Shown here in pieces: positions 1 through 10,113 of a DNA stretch of 45,514 nucleotides (within the stretch, counting starts at the first letter, position 1; the number at the start of each line of letters is the position of its first letter). Where the stretch lies: NCBI GenBank assembly GCA_001970955.1, contig MPUH01000568.1:1-45514 (forward strand), given 5' to 3'. Both the position numbers and the translations under genes were made by a program. A model generated the notes under the pieces. It was not told the origin of the DNA, searched no databases, and worked only from the letters and a program-made list of their open reading frames with translations. Source of the stretch: Stentor coeruleus (Eukaryota > Ciliophora > Heterotrichea > Heterotrichida > Stentoridae).

Positions 1-954
1 TTCTCCCTCAAATAGCTTAAGAAAATGATAAATGACCATCAAAAAAGAAGTGTTGAATTCAGGTAGAATTTTAATATCTGTATCTAAATATCCTTCGAAA
101 GCTGAAGTGAGCAACTCAATATTTTCTTCGGCAACTCTGTAAATATTTGCAAATGACTCACGATTTAAGCATTCTTTTACATTAAAGTATTTCGGAAGAT
201 ACTTGTCTATTGATTTGGCTAATTGATACGAGGTCTTAAAATCATCTATTTTCAAGCATTCTAAAATAAAACTTTGCTCAGTAATTTGCTCTGGAAATTT
301 TTCTTGATATATTTTCAAAGCCAACTTGAATACCTTATTATAGTAATTTATGTCTTTGATGTGGGCTAAGGCTTCAATACTCTCGATTAAGAGATTCGGC
401 TTGCATTCTCCTGATTTTAATTCACTGATGACATAGTAAATAATAACCAAATTATTAACCCCACTAGAAGCATTAACAGTTTTTAAGATATTTTTATAAT
501 TTTTACACCATGATTTAAAAAAATTCAAGAGTGTTTTTTTTTCTTTTAACTTAAATTTTGTGCCAACTATTATCAAAGTTAGCTTTCTAAACAATTTTAA
601 AAACTCTTCTAAAACAAGCTTTTTGGCTAATTTTGTGTTTGATTTTAATTGATTAAAGCACAAATCTATGCAAAGCAAATGCTCTTTCATTGAGAATAGA
701 TTCATCTCTTCATTTTTATAATAAAGCAACAGCATTACTAGGACTTGAGTACTTAAAAAGTTGTTTATAAAATTCAATCTTTTGGCATGATTATTTTGCC
801 TAACATCAGACTTTTCTTGATCAGTGATTTCGCTACTAACCGTGCGTCCTTTGAAGTTTGTATTAAAATAATTATTGAAATGATTTAAGTCTTCATCACT
901 TACAAAATCGGCTTTGAGTGTATCAAGAGCACAAGCTATATCAAGCGTATCCAT
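1..954 (-). CDS. Copy A of an unknown heterotrich gene family (N-terminal part, cut by window edge)
   Basis: The reading frame is open from ATG at 954 to base 1 (318 codons) and runs off the window. It lines up without any indel against the first 954 nt of the full-length copy at 42146-44143. By eye, window bases 1-720 are identical to that copy, while the first 234 nt of the gene carry about 17 differences. The visible part is the helical, Leu/Lys/Asn-rich N-terminal region; the HELVH motif of the family would lie beyond the edge. The start is supported by conserved sequence just upstream (TATGATATAATAATTAAAAT then ATG) in all three copies. Function is unknown. Divergent from the broken PDI copy at 1401. 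Confidence 0.8.
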   Translation of the reverse strand, partial: MDTLDIACALDTLKADFVSDEDLNHFNNYFNTNFKGRTVSSEITDQEKSDVRQNNHAKRLNFINNFLSTQVLVMLLLYYKNEEMNLFSMKEHLLCIDLCFNQLKSNTKLAKKLVLEEFLKLFRKLTLIIVGTKFKLKEKKTLLNFFKSWCKNYKNILKTVNASSGVNNLVIIYYVISELKSGECKPNLLIESIEALAHIKDINYYNKVFKLALKIYQEKFPEQITEQSFILECLKIDDFKTSYQLAKSIDKYLPKYFNVKECLNRESFANIYRVAEENIELLTSAFEGYLDTDIKILPEFNTSFLMVIYHFLKLFEGE

Positions 955-1400
955 ATTTTAATTATTATATCATAAATATCTGATCAGAACCAGAAGAAAA
1001 ATCTCATGGAACCGACAAAAGGGTGCTATTCTAGAATTCTGTCAGAAATTTCTGACGAATTCTAGTAGATACCCAAAAAAGAACTATCGAATATAAAATG
1101 GCAGTGATAACCTATAAAATTGCATCAAATAAATATCTTTAAGATCGCAATAAGCATGTTTTATTTGGATTAAATTTGTAAACGATATCTAATTCCATAT
1201 AAAAAATCTCACATCAAAAGGTGTGTTTTCAATCCTGAAGCGTTCTTCGTAAAAAGAAAATATACAGGATCTTTAATTTTGTATAAAAGCTTCATATCAT
1301 TTAAAATCTTAAATTTCCTTCTATAAATTCCAAAAACTCCTAATTCCCATTACGAAAAAGCTAGTTTTTTACAACCTTTCATCATCTTTTAATATTAGAA
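955..1400. promoter_or_regulatory. Duplicated bidirectional promoter region, left copy
   Basis: Gene-free spacer between gene A (minus) and the broken PDI copy (plus). Long stretches match the reverse complement of 40367-40842, the spacer between the intact PDI gene and the broken A' copy, so the spacer was duplicated together with the two genes. It contains the promoter palindrome at 1031-1065. The roughly 75 nt next to gene A (for example the CTTCTGGTTCTGA-type stretch) are shared by all three copies of the family. Confidence 0.6.
1031..1065. repeat. Promoter palindrome of gene A
   Basis: Perfect 16-nt core GTCAGAAATTTCTGAC at 1041-1056, flanked by CTAGAATTC (1031-1039) and GAATTCTAG (1057-1065), with one unpaired T at 1040. 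It lies about 80 bp upstream of the ATG of gene A. The same palindrome stands at 42035-42069 before the intact tandem copy, and a degenerate one at 40709-40766 before the broken copy. The core contains AGAAATTTCT, which fits the nGAAnnTTCn dimer of a heat-shock element; that role is only a guess. Confidence 0.75.
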
Positions 1401-2174
1401 ATGATATAACACTTATTGGTGTCTCAGCTGGAGATTGGTGGGAAAACTCAGTAACAATTGATTTAACAAATAATAATTATAAAGAATACATAGGCACTCA
1501 TAAACATATTATTGTATAGTTTTTTGCCTCATATTGTCATTGGTAATGTTTCATGAATATGAAGAACTATCAAAGCATTATAACAGCGAAAATAGTCCTT
1601 GGAAAAGAGATAATATAATTATTGCAAGGGTAAATGCTCAATTTAAAGATTACCTTATCCAGCATTATCAAGTTTTTGCATACCCTACAATAGCTTTTAT
1701 TCCTTCAAACTCAGAGAGTATTAAGTCGTATTTCAATGCTCCAAGGTTTAAGCATAATTTCATACAATGGATTGAAGATGAGATAAAGACGTTAAAAGAT
1801 CCTGACTTAGACATTAACCCTAAGTAGTTCCACGAATCAGAGTTCCAAGACCAGCCCCCTGAAGATTTTAGCCACCAACAACCCTATTCTACTGATCCTG
1901 AATATTACGAAAGCCATAAAGCCCAAGAACCTCAAGAAGATAATTCTTCTGAAGAATAGATGACCAAACTGAAGAGTTCATGCATTTTGAAATGGTCATA
2001 GAAGATGTCTCAAGCCATACCTCAGAAAAGTGGTGAGGTGAATTTAACAGCATGCAAATCGAGTTTTCTGAGCCCAAAAGAAATTCTCAAGACGATTATC
2101 AAGAAATTCTTTAACTCTTCATAGTTTCAAAAGCACAATCTCTGATCAAATTCTTCAGCACTTAACTAAAATTG
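1401..2174 (+). pseudogene. Broken copy of the membrane PDI/thioredoxin gene
   Basis: Diverged copy of the intact gene at 39389-40366 (opposite strand). Disablements read by comparison: a 7-nt deletion just after the ATG; GAG to TAG at about 1517; a 7-nt deletion at about 1544 that removes the second cysteine of the CHWC active site and shifts the frame; CAG to TAG at 1825-1827; small deletions near 1957; CGA to TGA at about 2034. Homology ends near 2174, so the membrane segment and tail are missing. The longest remaining open stretch (1534-1827) covers the middle of the thioredoxin fold. No function is expected. Confidence 0.9.
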
Positions 2175-2232
2175 AAAAATTAAAAAAGTAAATATATAAA
2201 CGATTTTAAATTTTAGCGAAGGCTTGAGAAAT

Positions 2233-4356
2233 CTAGGCTTTTACTATTCTGCTTATAGCAGTAATAAGTTCATCTAAGCTTATATTTGGTTTTGAATCTA
2301 AAAACGAATTTTGTAGTTTGGGTACAGAATTTTGCAGGTCTTTCACGTTAAACACAGTATAGCTTTTTAAATCTTGTTTAAGCTTTTTTAGCATTCTCTG
2401 GATATCACCAGGAGACTCAGAAGAACTTTTAGGAAACCCACAAATAGCAAAAAATTTATTTATAGTCTTTGCAGCTAATGAACTCATAACATCGCCTGAA
2501 GATTTTGTGAATTTTTCAGCCCCAATTTCTTGCATGCTCGTATCAGGTGAAAGACCTGAACCTTTTTTATCTTTTAGCTGTATTTGATTAGACCTAATCA
2601 TTTCTTTTAATATTTGAATTTTTTGGTCTTTTTCGTGGAGTTCTTTATTTAGTTTTTCTATTTTTTCTGCTTTTTTTGTTGGCGAGTTTCCTCTTTCTGA
2701 ATTAGCATCATTTATGCTTTTTTGTAGTAAGGTAAGCGTTTTTTTAACTTTTATGACTTGAGTATCTTTTTTCCAGAATTCTTCATGCAGGACTTGGATT
2801 GTTGATGCATATTTTGCGCTTTGTTTTTCAAGATTAATTATATGCCCGTTTCGATCGTTTATAATTGCTTTTTGTTGGGCATTTCTAGTTTTGAATTCAT
2901 TGAGCTCTTTTTCCATAGTAGCAAGGGTGTCTTTGAATTTTTTTATTTTTTCTTCAGTTTTGGTTCTTTTTTCTTCAATTCCATTGAGTTTATGTGTCAT
3001 TGCAGCAATTTTCGAGTCTTTTTTCGTATTTTCTGATCTTAGATTTGCAAGATCAGCTTTGAATGTGTCATTATAGTCCTGTAAAGTCTTTATAGTTTTT
3101 GTTAAGCTTTCTATACTGGACATGTGCTCTGATTTAAGTTTTTTTAAAAGGTCGTTAGTTCCATTCAATTGCTCATTAAGAGGCTTATATGAGTTTTCAA
3201 GTTTCTTTATTTCCAATGAATATTTATTTAGTTTTTCAGTTAGCTCACTAATTTTTATATCTTTTTCACTTTCCTGTGACTCGGGTATTTCGATTTTCTT
3301 TTTTTTCGAGAACTCAGTTTTGAGGTGTGATAATATTTTTCTCGCACCATTATCGTTTGGGATATGCTCAAGAGCCTTTTCTAGTTGCTCTTCAGAAAAA
3401 GAGCAAAATCCTTGAATATCATCATATATTATATGTAATTTTCTAAGTTCATCACTGAGCATATTTGCCCTTGACTCACTTTGTTGGTATATTCTGATAT
3501 AGTCTTGTAAGCTGTTTTCAACATCATTTATATTTGAAGATTTAACTTCGCTTTCATAGTATTTTACATTCATCTCCTCATAATCCGTGTTTTGTTTTTC
3601 AATTTTCTCATTAAGATCCTCGTTAAGTTTCTTAAACTGATGTATTATTTCTGATAGCTTTTTAACATCCGCAACAACGTTCTGTAATTCTTCGTCTTTG
3701 CTTTCTTTTTGAGCCCTTAATAATTCTATTTCTTCCATCATGGTCTCTTGTAAAGCTTCAGCCCTTGATTTTTCCTCATCCATTTTTTGTATTTCGTTCC
3801 TGTGCTTATCTATTGCTATGTAAAGTTTTGTTTCAAGTTGAGATTTTTCATTTTCTAAATCCACAATTTTTTGCTTTTCTGCTTGCAATTGGGCATCTTT
3901 TTCTTTGTCTTTGTTTTTTTTGTATTCTTTAAGTTTAGACCTGAGCTGTATTAATTCTTTGTTTTGTTCTTCTATAATGGAATCTCTGGCACTAAGCTCT
4001 AAAACCATATCATTTGTGAAAGGTTTAGTTTGCTCTTCGAGAGATTCTAGTATACGCTTTCGAGATTTTATTTTATTCTCAAGCTCTTCTGAATATGACA
4101 ATTCATGATGCCCTTTGTGATTTGAGTGACTTTTATCATGCCCAGAAGGTTTCTGAGGATTTGGATCTTTTTCATGAATTTCTTTTGTAACTGTAGGGAC
4201 GTTCGGGTTATTAGGCTCATGATTAGTTTTACTAGCAGGTGTTTTTATAGGAGTAATAGGCTTTTTACTATCTTTGGCTTGGCTTTTAGGGTCAAGCTTG
4301 CGCTCTGGGGACTTTTTTGATTGCTCATTACTAGTAGCAGACTTCTTTCCAATCAT
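2233..4356 (-). CDS. Long coiled-coil protein, unknown function
   Basis: A 707-residue protein from ATG at 4356 to TAG. An upstream in-frame ATG at 4422 would add 22 residues rich in Phe/Tyr/Cys that do not resemble the rest, so I prefer 4356. The first 85 residues or so are Lys/Pro/Ser/Asn-rich and look disordered. Residues of about 90-600 are almost all heptad-like coiled coil (Glu/Lys/Leu/Gln). The last 100 residues form a non-coiled C-terminal domain with a short hydrophobic patch (KFFAICGFP). No family is recognised; centrosomal or golgin-type scaffold proteins look like this but nothing specific supports either. It is divergent from CNOT10, sharing a 169-bp spacer. Confidence 0.85.
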   Translation of the reverse strand: MIGKKSATSNEQSKKSPERKLDPKSQAKDSKKPITPIKTPASKTNHEPNNPNVPTVTKEIHEKDPNPQKPSGHDKSHSNHKGHHELSYSEELENKIKSRKRILESLEEQTKPFTNDMVLELSARDSIIEEQNKELIQLRSKLKEYKKNKDKEKDAQLQAEKQKIVDLENEKSQLETKLYIAIDKHRNEIQKMDEEKSRAEALQETMMEEIELLRAQKESKDEELQNVVADVKKLSEIIHQFKKLNEDLNEKIEKQNTDYEEMNVKYYESEVKSSNINDVENSLQDYIRIYQQSESRANMLSDELRKLHIIYDDIQGFCSFSEEQLEKALEHIPNDNGARKILSHLKTEFSKKKKIEIPESQESEKDIKISELTEKLNKYSLEIKKLENSYKPLNEQLNGTNDLLKKLKSEHMSSIESLTKTIKTLQDYNDTFKADLANLRSENTKKDSKIAAMTHKLNGIEEKRTKTEEKIKKFKDTLATMEKELNEFKTRNAQQKAIINDRNGHIINLEKQSAKYASTIQVLHEEFWKKDTQVIKVKKTLTLLQKSINDANSERGNSPTKKAEKIEKLNKELHEKDQKIQILKEMIRSNQIQLKDKKGSGLSPDTSMQEIGAEKFTKSSGDVMSSLAAKTINKFFAICGFPKSSSESPGDIQRMLKKLKQDLKSYTVFNVKDLQNSVPKLQNSFLDSKPNISLDELITAISRIVKA

Positions 4357-4525
4357 GTCTGTTAAGCTAAATAATATAAATCTTCTAAAAAAATAATAAC
4401 ATGTCTGGCCTACAAAAATCAATATATAATCCTCTAATAAAATCTTCTCAAACTCGAAATACTCACAATTTTAGCATCCAAAATCCTATATTAAAGCTTT
4501 CTTCCCTTAAACCCTTGGCTTATAA
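4357..4525. promoter_or_regulatory. Shared upstream spacer of coiled-coil gene and CNOT10
   Basis: 169 bp between two divergent start codons; it must hold both promoters and both 5' leaders. No motif was recognised beyond AT-rich sequence. Confidence 0.45.
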
Positions 4526-6379
4526 ATGTCTTTTTATTCTAATTTCCGTGATGCTAACTTCAAAGCTTCCTTATCAGAACTAGAAAAATCTGAGCAGCTG
4601 CACAACATTGAAATAGTAAAGTACTACCAATCTGGGTGCAGAGATGTCAACGAACTTTTAAACAAACTTCAGTCTCTTGACAACTCGCCTTTACGCCAAT
4701 ATAACCTAGCAGTGCTTTTATTTTACAAAGAAAACTACGGCGCCGCTCTTTCCTATCTAGTATCTTTAAGAGACAACTTAGAAAGTTTAAGTGAATACAT
4801 AGGGATCAAAGCTTGCATTTTGCTTACAGAAACTTATATTGCTATGGACATGAGGTTTGAAGCTCGTTCTTGTATTGAACGTTTAGAGAATCATGATGCT
4901 TTTGTTAGTTACCTTAAAGATTCGCCAAAACTTAGGTATTTCGCCCCTTTGCTGGTTGGCGCTTGGATCGAGGAAACCCCACAAGAAGATGTTAATGCAG
5001 CAGAGTATTGGCTTGTAGTAAACATATTGAAATGCCGCTTTCATTTGATGCTTTCAGAGTCAGAACCTGCGAAAAAAGCTTTGGCTCAAGCAGATATTGC
5101 CTGGTCGCGCATTACGAACCAGAATTACGAAAATGAATTATTTAAAACCTTGCAAACACAACAAATTGCTATAAAAAATTATCTGATTGCTGAAATCGCT
5201 TATACTGAAGGAAATATGAACGCTACACTACAACAGCTTAATCAAGCACAAATTGAGATTCTTCCGCTGTTAGGGGAAAAACAGGCGCACCCATCTTGTA
5301 TACCGAGTAGAGAAAGGCTCAGTCATCCGATTTATCATTATAATAATCTTGGGTGTGTGCATTTGAGACTTGGTAAACCAAGGTTGTCTAGGTTTTACTT
5401 CACAAAAGCTCTAGAGACACTTAAGGCACACACACCTGTTGACGTGTCCAAGCCTTTGTGCACTGTTACCTATCACTCATCTCAGCGGCGTGCAGATTTA
5501 CTCTACAACTCAGCCTTGGCCCTATTAAACTCATTCAAACCTAAGCATGCCCTTGAATGCCTACAAGAAATTTCTCCTCTAATGCAAAGCAAGCCTCTTT
5601 ACTGGTACCGTGTAGCAGAATGTTATGTTATGATGCATCTCAAAACCTTAGCAGCAGGAAGAAGAGAAATGCTTAGTGACGTATGCTTGTCACAAACAGG
5701 GAAAAAATATTTCCTACCATCCAAAGTTAATTATGCGTTTAAAGAAGATGAAGAAAAAGAGCAAGAAAGTTTGCTTGAACAAGCAGCTATGTGCTTAAGA
5801 AATGCTTTAAGTTTATGCAAAGAAGATGAAATGAAAGTTAATTTTTTATTGTTACTATGCTATGTGTGTATGAACACCCAACCACAATGCTCTTTGTCGT
5901 CAGCACAACTGTTGCTGCATATGGAAGTGACTGATTCACAAAGATTTATATCTTCTATGTATGCATCTGAAGCTTTGCTAATATTAGGTAAGCCAAGACA
6001 AGCTATAGAGTACCTTTCACATATACCTAAAGATATAAAGCTTAAATGTCATTCAACGCTGAGCACAGCTGGAGCCGTTTTCACTGAAGAAGTTAGCTCG
6101 AAGTTTGTCCAGAGCATCAACTTGAGCAGTGCACATTTGCATGCTGGAAATTTACCGAATGCGCAACAAGCTTTAAATTCAGCGCTTAATTACTATAATC
6201 TGACTTTCCAACCGGCAGCACAGCCAAGCCAGCCTGTCCCTGCACCGATTTTGAACTTGGCAATTTATATATCGCTGAAAATGGGCAACCATGCACAGGC
6301 TGAAAGCTTTTTGAGGTCAAGGCATATCTATGCAGGTATGGCTTATCCTAAACCATCAGATACTAATAGTTGCAGATAA
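4526..6379 (+). CDS. CNOT10: CCR4-NOT complex subunit 10 (TPR protein)
   Basis: A 617-residue single-exon protein built of helical TPR-like pairs. Diagnostic stretches are the segment near residues 271-284 (YNNLGCVHLRLGK), matching the conserved CNOT10 NNLG-I/V-H repeat, and the following segment with YNSALALLNS and LYWYRVAECYV. CNOT10 is a scaffold subunit that, with CNOT11, binds the N-terminus of CNOT1 in the main cytoplasmic deadenylase complex. The length is somewhat shorter than the human protein (about 740), as expected for a protist version. CNOT9 of the same complex lies 9 kb away. Assignment rests on motif recognition, not a search. Confidence 0.8.
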   Translation: MSFYSNFRDANFKASLSELEKSEQLHNIEIVKYYQSGCRDVNELLNKLQSLDNSPLRQYNLAVLLFYKENYGAALSYLVSLRDNLESLSEYIGIKACILLTETYIAMDMRFEARSCIERLENHDAFVSYLKDSPKLRYFAPLLVGAWIEETPQEDVNAAEYWLVVNILKCRFHLMLSESEPAKKALAQADIAWSRITNQNYENELFKTLQTQQIAIKNYLIAEIAYTEGNMNATLQQLNQAQIEILPLLGEKQAHPSCIPSRERLSHPIYHYNNLGCVHLRLGKPRLSRFYFTKALETLKAHTPVDVSKPLCTVTYHSSQRRADLLYNSALALLNSFKPKHALECLQEISPLMQSKPLYWYRVAECYVMMHLKTLAAGRREMLSDVCLSQTGKKYFLPSKVNYAFKEDEEKEQESLLEQAAMCLRNALSLCKEDEMKVNFLLLLCYVCMNTQPQCSLSSAQLLLHMEVTDSQRFISSMYASEALLILGKPRQAIEYLSHIPKDIKLKCHSTLSTAGAVFTEEVSSKFVQSINLSSAHLHAGNLPNAQQALNSALNYYNLTFQPAAQPSQPVPAPILNLAIYISLKMGNHAQAESFLRSRHIYAGMAYPKPSDTNSCR

Positions 6380-7393
6380 GCTAGTTTAGAAGTAATTAGA
6401 ATTTTTTGATCATATAATGTAAGCCTGGTTTTGACGTATGCTCTAATTCAGAAATCTAATTCTCTCAGATTCAAAAGCATTTTCGTCCTGATAACTTTCG
6501 GTTCTAAAATTTAGTCTGTTGAACCTTCGCCTATGCATTTATTTACTTTCCGCTTCCGTCATCTTTAATTTCTAATATTTTCCTAGTCGACTCTAGTTCT
6601 TGAATATCATCTTAGACAGAAATATATGATAACTTAGGCTATAATTTCTATTATGCCATCTGACTTTTCTTAGTTTTAACTGTAGAAATGGTTTTGATTT
6701 CGTTGTCTGTTCAATCTGGAAGCAAATTTAAAATGCTTGATCATTATTTCTCATGAAATAATTGTAGTTGAAAATGAATTTTACTTGTGCTTTTCAGTGG
6801 TATTAAGTATATGTGTATTTAAGTGATTATGCCATTGCTTTGCTATTGTTTGCCAAATATTTTATTGGGGCTGCAATTATTTTAAGAGAGTCATTGATAT
6901 TTTTCTTACTTTAAACTTAATGATAGTAATTAGAATTTAACAATTAAGGCCTATATTTAAGTGCCAAATTATTTGGTCAAACACTTCACTGCGTTTCATT
7001 TTATTATGCGAATTTTATTTTTAAACCCAAAGGTTTTCTATAGTGATGAGACATTTATGTATTATACTTTTACAATTATGTGCAAGTAAAATTTAGTGAG
7101 AATTTATAAAAATTGAAGTAATAGAATTTTAAAGTAGTTTAATTAAAGGATTAATATACTATTCGTTTACGCAAGTATAAATAAGCATGCTCTGTTTAAG
7201 TAAAGCATTAATGACTTCTAATTTAAGCTCAAATCAAACCTTTACAAGACTTGCACATTCTGTCATTTATTATCTGTATAAAATTTATTAGAATTAAATT
7301 AAAATACTTGCATTAAATTCTATGGTGGTAATTTAAACTAACCTAAATTGTAATGCTCATAAAAATTATTGAAATGTGCATAAATTCTAAATA
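6380..7393. other. Gene-free stretch, 1.0 kb
   Basis: No ORF of note. The part at about 6420-6740 is less AT-rich than the remainder and, on the minus strand, has short codon-like runs broken by stops; this may be a gene remnant, but it is not above what chance allows. The rest is plain AT-rich sequence. Confidence 0.4.
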
Positions 7394-8350
7394 ATGGCTC
7401 ATGTCCAAAGTAAAAAGAGCGACACTAAGTTTACATCTGGAGGGCCAATAAAAAAAACCTACGACTTCTACAAGACAGTTGGTAATTTATGGGAATCTAA
7501 ATACTTAGCAAGTAAAAAAATCTCAAGGTATTACCATGAACCAAAAGAGGAATATTTAACAGGCCCTAATTCACCAACAAATATTTCTTACTTAGAAGCT
7601 AAAGAGCATACATCAACTTATTACAATAAAGCTATTTCAAATGTTAAAGAATCAAATGACAGGCTAAGTCGACGAAAGTTCGAGCGTAAACAGGTATATT
7701 TTACTTAGATTCAATCTTTTAGTAAGCAAATTCCCCACACAGAATCAGGCAGCTTTAGCCTACCCCCTAAGCCATGCCCAACTGACTCACCAATAAGCAA
7801 AAATGCTTGGGAAAATTTAAAATCTGTGCCCATTTCGAAATTGCGTCACATCCTCCCAGATTCTGTTCTGCAAAAAGATCGTCAAGGTATCGAAAATATT
7901 TTTTCTAAGACTAGCCTTCAAATCAAACAACAAGAACTCCAGCAAAGCCAAAAAGAAGTACAAAAACTTAAAGGACGCCTTTATACCATAGAAAGGCACA
8001 GTTATCTTAATCAACTTGAAAGTTTATCAGGAATTAATAAAGTTCGAAAGCAATCGCATGAAGTTGGCCTTTTTGGGTATATTAAAACCTATAGACCTTC
8101 TGAAAGAATACAAGAACTAAGTTTGCCAAGGAGAATTAAAGTTGCAAATATTTTGGAACAAACAGATTTTAAAGGGCTTATCCATACTGAATATTCCAGT
8201 ATCGTCGATCAAATCCAAAAAAATCGACCCGATCATTGTAAGACTGAAATTTTAAATGCTAAAGACTCTAATGATGATGTTGAAAGCACTCTTCAAGACA
8301 TTCAAGACTTTGAGAAGCGTTTCCATCAGCAAGGCTTTTCTAACTATTAA
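7394..8350 (+). CDS. Two-exon gene, unknown function
   Basis: Exon 1 is 7394-7693 (100 codons) and exon 2 is 7709-8350, joined over the 15-nt intron GTATATTTTACTTAG (7694-7708), which holds the only in-frame stop. The joined protein has 313 residues. Without splicing the frame ends five codons into the intron, and reading stays open across the joint in the same frame. The protein is hydrophilic and basic, with a short coiled-coil-like run around residues 165-200 (Gln/Lys/Leu) and no membrane segment. No family is recognised. It stands alone, with about 1 kb gene-free before it and 1.7 kb after. Confidence 0.85.
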
Positions 8351-10041
8351 AAAATTTAAATCTAAAACTCAGAATTTAAGACTGAGAAGTAGAATTTATT
8401 TTATGTTTGGATAATATAAGGGTTAAATGGAAGAAAATTATTATGCGATAATTCTAAGCACTGGACTCACTGAGTTATTTTATAGTTCACCTATTATATT
8501 TTATATCTTTTGGTAAATTCAGATTAGCAAAAAGTTATAAGAGCTACTCTCACTATTAATTATGACATTCCTGATATTAACCATATCCCATCAGGGTAGA
8601 TTATTATTTCACAAAGACAGACGAAAGGTAAAATGAGATTTTTCAGTTATGTGAGCAGCTCTATTGTGCGTGCCATAATGAATATTATATTGTTATTTGC
8701 AATAATTCAGTTAAAATTTATGTTCCTGAGAATGACCTCTAACCAGGATAGATATCATCAGTATTCGATTCAATAAAAGCAATTGAATTTGTTCGGAAAT
8801 AAGAATCAATGGATTTAAATCTTAATTAATTGACTTTAAAGCTCATGCAGAAAAACCAATAATAATTTGTCTAAAAATTAATGTTATTTGAAGGTTATGA
8901 AAACATTATTTACAAACATTTAAAAGGTATTCCCGTAATTCAGTGAATCAATCACTTTAGATTTAGATAAAACTAGATTTGAATAAGATTTTAAAGTAAA
9001 TATACTTATGGTTGCATAGGTGCAGGTAGAATAAAAGGCATTTTGCATCTCAAATTGATCATTTGGAATGTGATTACTGATGATTAGTACGGATATAATC
9101 AAATATATTATTTTTGCTATTTTAAAGAAAATTTTACAAATAATAAGGGAATATTCATTGTAGAAGCAACCAATTATTGATATAATACGAGTGAGCTATA
9201 TCTTGAATATCTTTTATTGGCTTGTCCAAGAGAGATAAAGCTTAATTTTAATTGTTGTACTGCTCATAAAAATGTTTCATCCCATGCATCTTATTCTATG
9301 ATTGATGCCAAAATTTGCATGATTCATTGCATACCTTTTGCAAAAGACTTAGATGCGACTATTTAAATTTATTTAAACCATTAAGCAGACAGCAATTGAT
9401 CAATATCGTTTCTAAATAATGGAATTGCGCTTCTAAAATGTTATTAAATAATTTCTTACTTCATGATGTAGGAGAACTCAGTCATGCTCTTTTATGAAGT
9501 GTCATCATGAGTTAAAATATTAAAAGGATAATAAATTGATGTCTAGAAAAGTTCCAATTTAAAAATAAAAAGATTTTTCATTCTTGTTGAATGCGGAGAG
9601 TTAGATAATTTTTTGGATTTGACTAATAAAATATTTTTTTATTATTTGAATAATGCTTAAAAGTAGGCTTGAGATAGAGGTTCAGACTTAGGACTAGATG
9701 AATAAAAGATTTATGAATAAAATTTTTAAGTTCTGGAAATTATTAGAAATATAAATTGCAAGTTTTATTCTAATTGATAAATTGGGAAATTGCATATTGC
9801 TTAAATGCTGTAATAGTGCATCAGCTTAATTATTTTAAATTTCAGCATAAAGTTGCTGATTAAAATAAAGGATTATAGAAGATAAATAGCTAGCAAATCA
9901 TATACAATACGTTTTATTTTAAAGCTGTAATAAAAGGTTAATTAATTTATAGAGTGCTTAGCATAATATCTTAAACTTATTAATATTCAAATAGGTTTAA
10001 GCTTAAGTAGAAACTATGCCACTTTAAAAATTAATAAAAAG
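8351..10041. other. Gene-free stretch, 1.7 kb
   Basis: No convincing gene. Around 8400-8860 and 9140-9370 there are stop-poor runs of 35-60 codons with codon-like composition, but in differing frames and without a start, so at best they are remnants. A GT...AG candidate of 15 nt at 8513-8527 does not restore a frame. Confidence 0.35.
10026..10040 (-). terminator. RNA polymerase III terminator of tRNA-Trp
   Basis: On the minus strand the tRNA 3' end is followed within two bases by TTTTT (10036-10040) and again by TTTTT (10026-10030), a normal T-run terminator for polymerase III. Confidence 0.7.
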
Positions 10042-10113
10042 TGAGCTCGAAGGGATTTGAACCCTCAACCTTCTGATTTGGAGTCAGACGCGCTACCGTT
10101 GCGCCACGTGCCC
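10042..10113 (-). tRNA. tRNA-Trp (anticodon CCA)
   Basis: A 72-nt cloverleaf read on the minus strand: acceptor GGGCACG/CGAGCTC, D-arm GCGC...GCGC, anticodon stem TCTGA/TCAGA with loop CTCCAAA giving anticodon CCA, T-arm GAGGG/CCCTT with loop TTCAAAT, discriminator A. The D-arm and anticodon region match known plant nuclear tRNA-Trp closely. Internal A box (TGGCGCAACGG) and B box (GGTTCAAATCC) are intact. The acceptor stem has one G-U pair and one A-A mismatch at the fifth pair. No intron. CCA reads TGG only, in keeping with the standard code seen in the genes. Confidence 0.93.

Noticed and set aside
4357-4422. Upstream ATG at 4422 as start of the coiled-coil gene
   Set aside because: The added 22 residues are Phe/Tyr/Cys-rich and unlike the hydrophilic N-terminus; the ATG at 4356 fits better.
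8513-8527. GTAAATTCAGATTAG as a 15-nt intron
   Set aside because: It has the right length and ends, but joining the flanks gives a stop within a few codons and no protein is recognised.
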